A stretch of 41,158 nt of DNA from positions 1-41,158 of the forward strand of contig NW_022205202.1 of the NCBI RefSeq assembly GCF_008831285.2, read 5' to 3'. The notes under the pieces were generated by a model. It was not told the origin of the DNA and did not search any database. It worked only from the letters and a program-made list of their open reading frames with translations. The stretch is from Nymphaea colorata. Its lineage: Eukaryota; Streptophyta; Magnoliopsida; Nymphaeales; Nymphaeaceae. Positions 21,647 to 31,592 of the stretch are shown one piece after another. Position numbers and translations under genes: made by a program. Position 1 is the first letter of the stretch, and the number at the start of each line of letters is the position of its first letter.

Positions 21647-21972
21647 TGTGGGTATTTCTCCTTTTGAGAGTTTAAAAAGAATGCTGATTAATCGATTAGT
21701 TTATTAATAATATCGAAAATGCAGAGAAAGAAAGGATTTGTTTCAATTTATCATCATCAAGAGCTGGAATTTCTTTGCCTGTTTGCCCAACATAAGTGAC
21801 TCCCTTATTTGAATCTCTAAGCATGGGATTATATATCTTATGAGGTATTTATCTTCACAATAAGAAAAAACTTCATTATCTTAATCTTCCATTTTACCTT
21901 CCAATCCCTTCTTCGAATTCCCTGCTCGAATATTTGAATGCGTCTTTGCTAAACCGATTATAATTAAATAAA

Positions 21973-23382
21973 ATGGGAGGAGCGTCATCGAAAGAGGAAT
22001 TTCCCGAGACCAGACACTACACGATCCTCGATTACGGTTACTGCAAGGTTTGGAAGCGATCAGACACCCAAAAATAGACGATGGAACAATACGAGATAGT
22101 AATTGACAGTTAGAAAATGCTCTAATCCTACAAAAGAATGTGGCTACTCAGAGCACAGGAGGAATCAGTAGTTGGCGTCTACTATTTTACACATAAAGCC
22201 AACAAATAAATATGTGGATTTTACCAAAATGGTTCAATACTCACATAAAGAATACCCTACCGCCTTTCTCAGTTTAGCAATGTTCCCTATGAGGAAATGC
22301 TTTACATTCTCAAGATAGCATTGATATCCTTTGGGATGCTCCATGCTGAATACGGTCTCTTTCTGGTACGGTCGACAATGATTGGCATCAACATGCAGAA
22401 GCAAATAAAGGTATGGCATCACACCGATTTTTCTGCTGCTGAGCCTGAGAATGCCAACTGCAAGCACATGGCAGAGATGATTGATTCTATTGTCGAGTCG
22501 GTGGAAATCAATGCTGAGCTGCCTTGCTATACCCCAAGTTTAGCGATTTCATGAAGATAAATAAAAACAAAATTGCGCCAAACTTCGAAGAGGTTCTCAA
22601 GGCCTTGGCCACCTATATCAAAATGAATAGAATCCAGAAGTGTGAAAGCATTCCTAAGCTCTCAACTATCTACGACAGGCATAGGGATGGGAAGAACTTA
22701 CATATAATAGCAATTTTCTCTCAAATTTGTCCAATATCAGCCAATTAAATAAAAGCTCCTTTGGTAAGTATTCTTTTAAAGGAAACAGTGAAAATTCCAG
22801 CGTGAGCTCATCAAGGGAAACACTAAAAAATGGTCCAGGGTATAATATCTATACTCAAAAATAATACATTTAGCGATCGAAGGAAAGAAGCCACCTAAAA
22901 TCTGCAAAATCTCAAAGAGTATAAACGCAACCACGGTCATAAAGATATCAATACGTTCCTAAGCCATTATAGTGGGGAATTATAACCAAAAAGCAGATGA
23001 AGGATCAATATTGAGAGGAAATTCGATTGAAAAAACCAACTACAATCGAATATAGATAAAAATACCGAGCAAAAGAAATGGCCATAGCCCATCCCCAATT
23101 TCCAAGCCGAGCACTCCTAACAACATAAGCAGCATTGATCGAATGATGAATTAAAACCCTCAGAGATTCAACAACGTCATTATGGAAAAGCCAAATTAAT
23201 ACGATTTTCAGACCACCCAGCCAGGTAGAGAAACAGACTCCACCAAAAAAGCCATTTCTGGCCTAGCTCCGAAGCTAATCTCGTTCTCCAGCCTCTTCGA
23301 CGTTATATTACAACAAAAATTGACCAAAACCTCATTTAATTTTCTAATTATACGTATGTATTCATATCATAAGAACAGTTGA
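21973..23382 (+). CDS. N-myristoylatable protein-kinase-like (pseudokinase?) protein
   Basis: The protein starts MGGASSKEE, a canonical N-myristoylation signal (Gly2, Ser6). The following 180 residues resemble the kinase fold: ANKEICGFYQNGSILTERIP (hinge-like strand), EEMLYILKIALISFGMLHAE (helix E-like), then YGLFLVRSTMIGINMQKQIK where a kinase would carry the HRD catalytic loop. No HRD, no DFG and no obvious VAIK lysine are seen, so if it is a kinase fold it is a dead one. After about residue 250 the chain becomes Ser/Asn/Lys-rich. Frame breaks near 22532-22535 (CCCC), 22705 and 22890 each need one base. The stop is uncertain: TGA at 23380-23382 or an earlier TGA near 23317 depends on where the frame changes. 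The 3' end may overlap the convergent LRR gene. Confidence 0.6.
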
Positions 23383-24291
23383 AGGTTCTCTTTGTTTGAA
23401 TTTTTGAGCGAATCTCGATCCTCCTGGCTGATCTAATTGAACCTAACGTCGAGAACCTTCAAGGATGGCATTTCGAAGTAATTCCATACGCATTTGCTGG
23501 TGACTTTATTGTGTGAAAGATATAAGTTGTTCAATTGATAAGCTTCGCTATGACCATGCCTCCAGTTTAGCTTATTTTATTGGATGTTATATCCAATACT
23601 TTAGCTCTTCCAATTGAAGCAGTTCCGAAATGTTGTCGTCGCCGATATCATTTTGGAAGGGAAAGCTGATTAAGATGAGCCAATTTCCCTATGTACTTTA
23701 ACGATTCACTGGTAATTTTGTTGCACCGGATATCCAGGCATTTCAAGTTCTTCAATTTGATGATCGTGGTGACTCCATCATCAGATATTTGGTTGTGATT
23801 GATGAAGAGTTTCCTGAGGTCTTGGAAGCTATTGCAAATGGTATAAAAACCGAAATTGCTGATGTTGTTCTCGCCGAGGATCAGTGTCCTCAGTCCGTGG
23901 AAGGATTTGATTGCTTAGATGTCTTAGTCTCCGACTTGGCTGTGGGGAAGATCGATTTATTAGGTATGCGCATTGATGATTACGTCCTTTATCGTGCAGG
24001 TCTTGGGTCCGCTATCCGTGTTGACGCATTGCATGACCAATTTGAGTTCATTGAGTTGATTCTATATTGAGGGATGGATTACTTTCAGTTCTCTATTTCT
24101 TTTTTTGAAGCGTTAATTTTGCTCTTTGATTTCCTGCGATGTGCTCCATCGTTTGCCTGTTTTTACTTCAGCTCTTCATTCTATCTCTTCAAGAATTGGA
24201 TCCTTTTCTGTTGGACTTCGTATTTTTATTGATAGTGGGCAATCTATGCCATGATCTTCTTCAGTTCGTCCTCGGGAGTTAGGCTTGACAT
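23367..24291 (-). CDS. Leucine-rich-repeat protein with N-terminal coiled coil
   Basis: The ATG at 24289-24291 opens MSSLTPEDELKKIMAEIAHY and a Glu/Lys coiled coil (QFLKRENEELKEKQ). LRRs follow: LRTLILGENNISNFG, LRKLFINHNQISDDGV, LKCLDIRCNKITSESL, LNQLSLPKNDIGDDNI, LKYLDITSNKISETGG, LNNLYLSHNKVTSKC and LKVLDVRFNEISQEDR. The stop is TGA at 23367-23369, giving about 310 residues. Spacing of 22-24 residues suggests SDS22-like or plant-type short repeats rather than the RI type at 2-5.7 kb. Breaks near 24070, 23650, 23590 and 23540 each fit one missing base and are needed to keep repeat register. SDS22-like LRR proteins often bind PP1 or sit in axonemes; here that is only a possibility. Confidence 0.8.
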
Positions 24292-24472
24292 TATGATTAT
24301 TATTAAATATTATTGATGATAGTTACCTCGAAATGATGATGCTCATATATGTCCCATAAATGATAAGTTTCTTAGTCGATCCCATGTGGAAAATGACGAT
24401 TGTTCGCTTCCCGATTATATAAACCAAGGCAATGACTTAAATCTTATTGCGATCGTATAATTATTGGATTGA

Positions 24473-25683
24473 ATGCAGGCTGTTTTTTACGACAAGTAAA
24501 ATTTAGATTCTCGTCAAGCTAGCAACGAGATTAGTCGAGGACCTAAAGTAAGATAATCACAAGGAAGCAAACGAAAAGGGCCACCAATGTCTTCAAGAAG
24601 AAAAAATAAGATGAGGATTAGCACGTCCCGCAAAGAGATAAAAGATATCATAGCAGTCATCAGTTCAAATTCGTCAAACAGTCATCCGCAGAGGAAAAAG
24701 ATAACACCGATAGTCGAAAATAGATCGAAGAGAACAATCACGTTGAACAATAAAGAGAACATAAAAAATCATCAAGAAATTCTCCATCCAAATAATCCCC
24801 AAAAATAGATAGGAAGAAAAGCTTGGTATTCAATAAATTTACCCATCGATAAAAGTATAAATCCGATAGTTGTTATCAACAATCAAGACAGCAATAGACA
24901 GCAAAATCTTTGATAATAGCTTGAAGACTTTTACTTTCGAATTTAGGCATATATCACCAAGATCGAATAAAACAACTCCAAGCTTCTATAGGTCAATTAT
25001 TTCTTCCAGAAGGATTAATGAGATCATGACATAACGGCAGCAAGCAAAACGAGTATAAAAATGCAGCAAAAATAATTGTTTGGAATGCAGGTACCACCTA
25101 TAGAAGGAAAATCGATGGAAGCAATAAAAGATATAACTCACTAGCAAAATCTCCCGCCTACAGTAAGAGTTAACATCGATCCAAACATCAAGATAAGACA
25201 TAGTGAGCCAACAGCCATCGATAATGCTTGAATAATCAGGAACGGATTCATCAAATGCAAGGTCTCTATCTTAAGATTACGGTAATAATTGCAGGAAAAA
25301 GATGAAGATACCTGATTCTGCTTAAGGAATTCAATTACTTGGATGAGATTAACAAAGACTTAAAGAATAAAATGGGCAAAGTGATGGAGGAATACAAATA
25401 TCTGTCGATAGAGAATCGGACTTTATTGAATATAAAACAAATTGATCGAAAAGAAGTGGAATGCACCAAGTATAAGGATTAGAGGGATTATTTCAAGCGA
25501 AAAGTCATTGACCACCACAAGAGAAAATAGGAATAGAAAAATAAAGGGATTAATTCTAGCTGCAAATGCAAAAAGAAAGAGGATTAGTCCATCTTCTCAC
25601 TATCGTCTGCAAGCAATGACTTTAGCCACGTGAACTAGGGAAGCACTTTTTCCAATACTGAATTGAACCAAATAAATGCGTGA
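24473..25683 (+). CDS. Coiled-coil hypothetical protein
   Basis: From ATG 24473 a basic, Arg/Lys/Ser/Asn-rich head of about 145 residues (KGPPMSSRRKNKMRISTSRK) leads into long heptad-like helix: EELEDFYFRIEAYITKIEEN, RINEIMTERQQAKRVEKC, ENRWKQEKIELTSKISRLQE, TLILLKEFNYLDEINKDLKN, KVMEEYKYLSIENRTLL. It ends near a Cys/Lys patch (CKCKKKED) at TGA 25681-25683, about 400 residues. One TGA at 24911-24913 is in frame with good coding on both sides. It may lie inside an unrecognised intron (a 51-nt GT...AG candidate spans it) or mark two compensating errors. Further single-base breaks occur near 25012 and 25298. Likely structural; no family is recognised. Confidence 0.65.
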
Positions 25684-25873
25684 CTCTTCACGTGAAAGTA
25701 AGATACTTTGGTTTTTCATAACAATCAATAAGAAATATATATTTGATGGCATTATCATTTGACGTGGGATTCAGAGAGACATAGACAATGCATTCCTCGC
25801 CCAAGGTGTCTCTTAAGGATTGCTAAACATTTTGCCATTATTATTGTTATTGTTCCTAATCACCAGGTCAGAC

Positions 25874-26642
25874 TCATCCTCCAAGTATATCTCCACTCAT
25901 GGCCACTATCCACTTGGAAAGAAGAAAGGAACGACTTTCTAAATTCGCATTCGTGCTCACCTCCTCTTTCTTTGAGCAGTTGAATACTTGACTCCAAGGA
26001 TAAGCTTTTATCCTACCATCTTGGAAATGAAATCTTGAATCCCGTGTTATGAACTCCTCAAGCTTCACTTTGAATTCGTAGATTGGATTAGAACTGAAGA
26101 TGTGATATTCCACGTCTAGATCCTTGCTTGATTCTTTCAAGTCTTTAACTTTGAATGATAGCTATGACTATCTAAGAAGTTATATGGCTTTTTCTTCTTC
26201 ATTTCGACGTCCTTTTGATGTGCTGCGTCCTTCATGTTCTTCTCAAGCTTCGAGATGAGTTTGGTCTTCAACTTATCGAGAGATTGCAGATATTTTTATT
26301 TTTTTACCGCCTAATTTTAAATCCTGAGGATTTTGATAAGTCCTATCGTCTCTACGCCCTAAAGCCCATCCTTGTTCTCCACTCGTATGGTCAGCAAGCT
26401 CTGCCCGTCGAAATTCATGATGTCTTTATTCTTGTTTTTCTTGAGGTAGGCATAAAGTTGATTGAGTCCGTCGAAATACTGGAAGATGGAATCGGCATCA
26501 AGCATGGTTTCAAAGCTGTTGTCTGAGGATTAGCAGGTTATTCCGATGGTTTACTGGAGTAGTTGTACCTTGGATGGCGTTTCTTCTGATGAGAGAAAGT
26601 TATGTTGTAGGGGTGGTCGGTGAAGGTATATACTTGAGTCAT
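25874..26642 (-). CDS. Hypothetical protein, about 255 residues
   Basis: The ATG at 26640-26642 gives MTQVYTFTDHPYNITFSHQK. The protein continues with ETMLDADSIFQYFDGLNQLY, a Lys-rich helical middle (KYLQSLDKLKTKLISKLEKN) and a mixed C-terminus (DLDVEYHIFSSNPIYEFKVK, ending GDILGG) at TGA 25874-25876. Two breaks near 26565 and 26147 each fit one missing base. It follows the CEP104-like gene on the same strand with only about 50 bases between them, and CEP104 orthologues are usually much longer. It could therefore be the 3' part of that gene, but no CEP104 TOG repeat or zinc finger is seen in it. I do not recognise a family. Confidence 0.55.
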
Positions 26643-26690
26643 GAGGATGGTGATAAATTATGATATGATATATCTTTAGTAAGCTGTTTT

Positions 26691-27845
26691 TCAAAATATA
26701 TGCCAATTTTTAAATAAAATGTATGCTTTCTCCTTTGGGATGATACCATTTAAAGCGAGCTCCTAAAGCTATTGAAGATGACTTAGATAGAATGGGCAAG
26801 GATGTATGAATAGCCATGTAAAGATATCATCATGATTTTTCCATTTTTTCCTTCGGATATTAGTCAAACTGAGGCTTAGTACGGTCCTTTTGCAGCGTGG
26901 GTATACTCTTTCGTCGTAGTTATCTACTACTGGCGGCTTGGGGCGACGCGAGTGAGCCGATATGCTGGAAACTTTGGAATGTGGTAGGTTATTTTCCTTA
27001 GTTTCCTACATAAACTAGTTGTTGTTTGGTCATGTGAAGACTCTACGAATTCGTTCTTCTCTCCAGTATAAGGACCTTCCTGCTATCCATCACCCTATAG
27101 GATATCCCTTATCTCCACTTTGATCTGCTGGATTGTGTCTTTGACTCGTTTCGCCTAATCGAAATCCTAAGATTACACTGCTCTGGCAATCCTCGCCCTC
27201 TGTTCTCTCAGTTTGACAGCCAGGTTGGAGATTTGGACCATCGTAATCCTGCACTCTTCAGCCTTATCAAAGTCTTCATTCTTGATTGCCAAATCCTTAT
27301 CGCTGTTAATTTGGTCATGAACTAATTTATATACTCCTCATCCTCCTCATTAAGCACCTAATCATGGGTTTCTGAAACCGGTGATGGCTAGTTATAGATT
27401 TTGCTGGCTCTTCAGAGCCGTAGAGAGTTAACGCCTGCAGCCCGATTTGGGAAAAGAAGTTTTCCTTGGAGGGATGCGGTTTATGGAAGAGGAAGCGCAG
27501 GTAGAGGCAGTTGAGATCGACCATGATTGTCTTTTGCTCGCGAGTGGTCCCGTTCTCATTCCGCGTGAACTGCAAATACCCATACTTGTAGAATCTCTCC
27601 TCTTGCGTGCCGGTTGGTACGTAGTAGAGTATGTCTACTTGCGAGGATATCTTCCTATGGTCGGAAACCAGCTCGATTTTGCGAATATTAACCACTCCGT
27701 AAAACTCTAGAGTGATCTCTTGCGGGTATGTGCAGAAGCGGCGCGTCTGCCAGCCGTCGGAACCGGCGAAAAGGAGGGAACTTACTGGGTGTTACTGCTA
27801 TTCGGAACTGCAGGAAATTATTTTGAATTTCAGCTTCCTGCTCAT
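26691..27845 (-). CDS. CEP104/FAP256 homologue, jelly-roll and coiled coil only
   Basis: CEP104 (FAP256) caps growing ciliary and central-pair microtubule tips. The ATG at 27843-27845 opens the family's N-terminal jelly-roll: KLKFKIISCSSEEQEHPVSS, GWQTRRFCTYPQEITLEF, IRKIELVSDHRKISSQVDIL, EERFYKYGYLQF, LYLRFLFHKPHPSKENFFSQ and LQALTLYG. Both the E before Q (TAG) and the E of EHP (TAA) are reassigned codons. Next come paired helices as in the family (AIKNEDFDKAEECRITMVQI, QRARIARAVESEDFDEAKRV) and the NYDER motif. The protein then ends at TGA 26691-26693, about 384 residues. Human CEP104 has about 925, with a TOG array and zinc fingers that I cannot find here. Breaks near 27380, 27320 and 26905 fit missing bases, so the C-terminus is uncertain. 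Confidence 0.85.
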
Positions 27846-28293
27846 TGTTATGTAACTTGTTTTAATATATACGCTAAGAAATAAGAAATAAGGCTCCCTC
27901 GCAAAGGTAGTCATAATAAAAACACAAAAGTATATGTGAGAAGACTTGATAAAAAGATAAAGAAAAAGTTAATGTGGTTTGTATCACTTACAAGGTTGAT
28001 ATATTTGCTTTTGTTTTTCATCTAATTGCAATCATCCATGTTAGTTAATAAATAAACAATCGATATTAATCTTACATGCAATCAAACCCTTTCTCTTCCC
28101 TTGCCAAACGCCAAAAAAAAGTAAGCACCCTAACAAGGAAAGTCCGACCATCATCGGGAGCAGGTATTAGTAAGATCTTTCCCAATCCATAAACCTTTCC
28201 CACTAATCTCTGAACCAACGTCTAAGCTCACTCTCCAAGGCCGAAAACCAGCTCTAAAAAGAAATCATCACCATCAATCTTTCTCTATAAAAA
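27846..28293. other. Gap between divergent genes, possible upstream exon
   Basis: This AT-rich gap separates the divergent CEP104-like and 28294 genes and should hold both promoters. An ATG at 28078 opens a basic, Ser/Pro-rich frame (MQSNPFSSLAKRQKKVSTLT) that meets TGA near 28209 and then stays open in the same frame. It could be an upstream exon of the next gene if a base is missing, but I cannot support the join. Confidence 0.3.
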
Positions 28294-29238
28294 ATGCACC
28301 ACAGGAAGGGCTACAAAAACGGAATCCTCTTCCAAGTTGGGACAGATTACCACCTCGCCAATTCTGTTAGATCGATCATCGAAAAAGATGTGGAGATGAA
28401 CTCGTGGGGATTCATATTCTAAAGCCAGCTTCCAGAATATCGACCCTATAAAAAAGGAGCGATGCTTCCCAGGGTTGAATTCTCAGGAAGTATAAAACCT
28501 TTAATAAAAATGACAGATAAAATGACAGACAAAAGCATAGTAAAACAATCATTCTAGCGATACCATCAGCAATCGGCCTTGATGCTCGACAAATGGCAAT
28601 ACTTCAGTAAGGGTGTAACGCCAAAGTATTATGAGCAGAGAAGAAGATATAAGACGGAACTAAGGAACAGATCGTAAGCAGAATATTCGCCCAGCTTGGT
28701 AGTTTCATATAATCCGAATGCCGAAAGAGAGAATAGGGTGAATGATTGGCGCACTCAACAGATGTTGACTCCTAAATCGCTAGCCGACCAAAGAGCAGCC
28801 AATTACTCCTAAGTCAAATCCCCATATAAAATGAGAAGCAGAAGGAACCTCGTAATGCCGAACAATGCTGCATACATATTGGCTCCTCCCTAGATTTACG
28901 ATATTTTGGAGAAATAGAACAAGCTGGTTTCGATTTGGCTGCCGCCCTCAGCCGATCCTGTGCTGGTGGGCCTCATGAGCATCCTGGTGCGTCAGAAGTA
29001 AGACGGGACTAACTTATGCCTGATAAAAAAGTATTGGTGGATGCGTAAGGCTCTCACCAGAAGAGTCTTCAATTGCATCCTCGATTGGCTATGCAACCAA
29101 TACGGATTCACCGATTAATTGACCCTCCTGACCAAATAATAGGAATTTAACGTTATTTTCGCTCCTTTAGGATGGAAATTAATCAATTGGATGCAGCAAT
29201 AGAAGCTAAGGATCACCTACAAGCGTACGATCTTATGA
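28294..29238 (+). CDS. Hypothetical basic protein, 314 residues, unbroken
   Basis: A clean single-exon frame of 314 codons plus TGA (29236-29238) starts at ATG 28294 in an A-rich context (AAAAAATGC). The protein is rich in Arg, Lys, Tyr and Trp: MHHRKGYKNGILFQVGTDYH, MNSWGFIFESQLPEYRPY, MLDKWQYFSKGVTPKYYEQR, DPVLVGLMSILVRQKEDGTN, YWWMRKALTRRVFNCILDWL, APLGWKLINWMQQEK. There are no membrane helices or low-complexity tracts. About ten Glu codons are TAA or TAG with no internal TGA, strong support for coding. The N-terminus may extend upstream. I do not recognise a domain. Confidence 0.75.
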
Positions 29239-29353
29239 AACCATTGGAAGTCATATTTTTGATATTTTATATGCGATTTTCAATGATCTTTGATTTATTT
29301 CTTAAAGACATCGGTTTAATTCTTTTCTATACCCTCCATAATTAAATAATAAC

Positions 29354-29664
29354 ATGAAGAGCACTGCAGGCAAGGATGTTCAGGGCAGATCAGGGTCTCT
29401 ATCGATTACAACAAGCAAAAATTCCTTATGAGATTCCCGTCGGAAACCAAGGTGCTCTACCTTGAGGAGTTTTTGAAAAAAACGATAAAGATAAAGCCGA
29501 CGGAAACCATATATCTCTTCGTAAAGGAGCAGCGAAAACTGATGACACCCAATAAAAATATCGACGACTATGCCAAGTAGCTGCAAGCAGCATCCATGGG
29601 TGGCGATAGCTCCAGCAAGGACAAAATACTTAGCATCATTGTGAGGAAAACTGATAATTTTTGA
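29354..29664 (+). CDS. ATG12-like ubiquitin-fold protein
   Basis: A protein of about 103 residues runs from ATG 29354 to TGA 29662-29664. The order fits a ubiquitin-like fold of the APG12 type: a first strand (KFLMRFPSETKVLYLEEFLK), KKTIKIKPTETIYLFVKEQR (ATG12: FLrrkl....dsvFLYvn), then LMTPNKNIDDYAKEL and a last strand KILSIIVRKTD. ATG12 is conjugated to ATG5 through a C-terminal glycine. Here the chain ends DNF at TGA, one residue short of the expected Phe-Gly. A break near 29393 fits one missing base. The small size and order of elements favour this call, but identity by eye is low; another ubiquitin-like protein is possible. Confidence 0.45.
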
Positions 29665-29940
29665 AAGGAAATGACAGGAAATGATGAATAGACTTTAATT
29701 TATTTGCAGTTTTTTATGTATCAACTGAAATGAGAAATTGGAATGTTTTCTTTATGACAATAATAACTATTCAGCCTTATGGCGAATGGTAGGTTAATTT
29801 GATTATCCATACAGAGCCTACTTCAAAGTTACGCACAAAATCAAATCATCCATAACTGCTTCCATCAGCCAAGCATTGACCTGTTGATTTTATTCATTCT
29901 TTTCATATGTAACTTGTACTAGAATATTAAAATAACCCAA

Positions 29941-30511
29941 TCACTTTCCTTTCCGTATAATCCTTCTGCTTCTCCTGGCTTTGGGGAATTTTTCTTCGGC
30001 CAGTCCCTCGATCATCTTGGTCCATCTGGAGTTCTTCATCAATCTCTAGTGTTTGTGTGTGTTGATGTGCTAAATCTTCACTGAGTTACCTCGAGATAAT
30101 CGGCATAGCCTTGCTTGCAGACGCAGCAATAGGGATTGATTTGCCTCGGTTTGGGCAGGAGCTACGTTAATGATGGTTTACGATGTCGTTTAATGCGATT
30201 TCCGTACTGTATTCCTTGACCCTGGTCTGATGTTGGGTCAGCATCTTGCTGTCATCTTCAATTTCATCGTCGAACGGATTGAGGAAGGCGGTAGTGTAAT
30301 ACTTGTTGTCTGGGTTGAAGGTGGGCAGGATTGAGAATGTGGTCAGCCGTTGGGGGGTGGTATATGGATCGATGGCCCTGACGGGTTCGAAGTCGATGAG
30401 GACGGACTATTAATAGTAGGTATTCTCTGAGCCTTTGAGGTGGAAGTGGTTGTCGGCGGCTTGCTCGGAGCTGAGGGTGGAAGAGATTGATATGGATCGA
30501 TCGATATACAT
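29941..30511 (-). CDS. DBF4-type zinc-finger protein
   Basis: The ATG at 30509-30511 opens a protein of about 184 residues ending at TGA 29941-29943. Near the C-terminus, NPYCCVCKQGYADYLEHINT followed by HKHERLMK forms a DBF4-type finger: Cys-x2-Cys, then His-x5-His (HINTHKH), with the typical Leu before the first His and Arg-Leu after the last. A 20-nt intron separates the Cys pair from the His pair. The upstream part has VLIDFEPVRAIDPYTTPQRL and NPFDDEIEDD. The tail is basic (ARRSRRIIRKGK), nuclear-signal-like. DBF4 activates the Cdc7 kinase in DNA replication. This protein is much shorter and shows no BRCT, so only the finger type is firm. One missing base is needed near 30140. Confidence 0.7.
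30070..30089 (-). other. 20-nt intron in the DBF4-type finger gene
   Basis: On the minus strand GTAACTCAGTGAAGATTTAG, phase 0. It holds an in-frame-shifted TGA, and its removal joins ADYLE to HINTHKHERL to complete the zinc finger. Confidence 0.85.
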
Positions 30512-30628
30512 ATGGCGGATTCAGATTAATTATAATTATTAATATTGCGCCATTTGGATTTGTGGACCAGGGAAAGCCCTAAGCTCTTGTTGTGAGAATG
30601 GGAAAATATGAAATTATTGATGAATGTT

Positions 30629-30949
30629 TCATAGGTGCCAAAAAGGAGCATTTAAAATTTTTGATTAGAAATTCATATAGGAAATAATAAAGAGGCATTA
30701 ATTAATTTAACCAAGACGGTGCAAGCTCTTTTTGATCATTTGAGTGTGTGTCTTGGCATTTTCGTCTTCCATTATTTTATATGAAACATGAAGAACAAAT
30801 CCCCCCTTCTGCTGCACTCTTGCCCCACCATTATATATTTCTATATTAATAGCTATATGCCCTAAAATAATTTTAAGCCTGCGCTTATTGAGGGAACATC
30901 TATCATACGCCATCATATTATTATCCCTTTTACTAGCCATCGATGACAC
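30629..30949 (-). CDS. Weakly supported small ORF
   Basis: An open frame of 106 codons runs from ATG 30947-30949 to TGA 30629-30631 (MSSMASKRDNNMMAYDRCSL, then KIMEDENAKTHTQMIKKSLH). It uses TAA for Glu near its end. Composition is basic with no recognisable domain. In AT-rich DNA with a single stop codon such a length can occur by chance, so this is tentative. Confidence 0.25.
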
Positions 30950-31107
30950 CCCTGAGGCGCTCTTCCAGCCATCGCTATCGAAGGAAAAGACATGGACTTT
31001 CCCTTCGACACATTTTGAGACATTTGCTTATGAAGTATGTGATTTTATCCATACTTCCCATCTATTTTTTTCCCTCAATGTCTAGCTTAAATATACAAAC
31101 ATACAAA

Positions 31108-31469
31108 ATGGCCCAGCCTTGCCTTTTCCCGTCGCGAATCGAGAGTCTATGCGGTTATTGCATGAAAATCATGAAAAAAATGTGAAATACTGGATTCCCT
31201 TGGCGTTCAGACCTTTCCTCGAAAAACCTCCTTCCTCCAAACAAACAAACCGGCGTATGTGGGTTGAGGTTTTTGAAGGGAATGAAGTCAATGGGCCTGT
31301 ATGGCTCGTAGATAAATTTATAATGATTTAATAAATGATTGTTATATTATAAACCGAAGAAGTTATTAATGGTAGTTTTTAAGTTTTCTAGTTTGTGTTC
31401 ATATCCTCTGGCGGATTTTCAGAGAGACAAGGTGCTATCTCGAAGAAAATAAACCAAAAAAATGTATGA
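31108..31469 (+). CDS. Small hypothetical protein
   Basis: The ATG at 31108 begins MAQP and, after one probable missing base near 31122, continues PFPVANRESMRLLHENHEKN, YWIPLAFRPFLEKPPSSKQT and MWVEVFEGNEVNGPVWLVDK, to TGA 31467-31469, about 120 residues. The first 70 residues read as convincing coding sequence. The rest is more AT-rich and less sure, and the same frame remains open after the TGA to about 31640, so the gene may be longer with an unrecognised intron. No family is recognised. Confidence 0.4.
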
Positions 31470-31592
31470 TTGGATGGTTTTCGATGCCTGTTATGTGAAA
31501 GAATAATAATAATCGAGCAGCATGTATGCCTCAAATAAAAATATTCTAAGAAGATGTTGAAGAATGAAGAGAATAAAGGCAAACTGATCATC

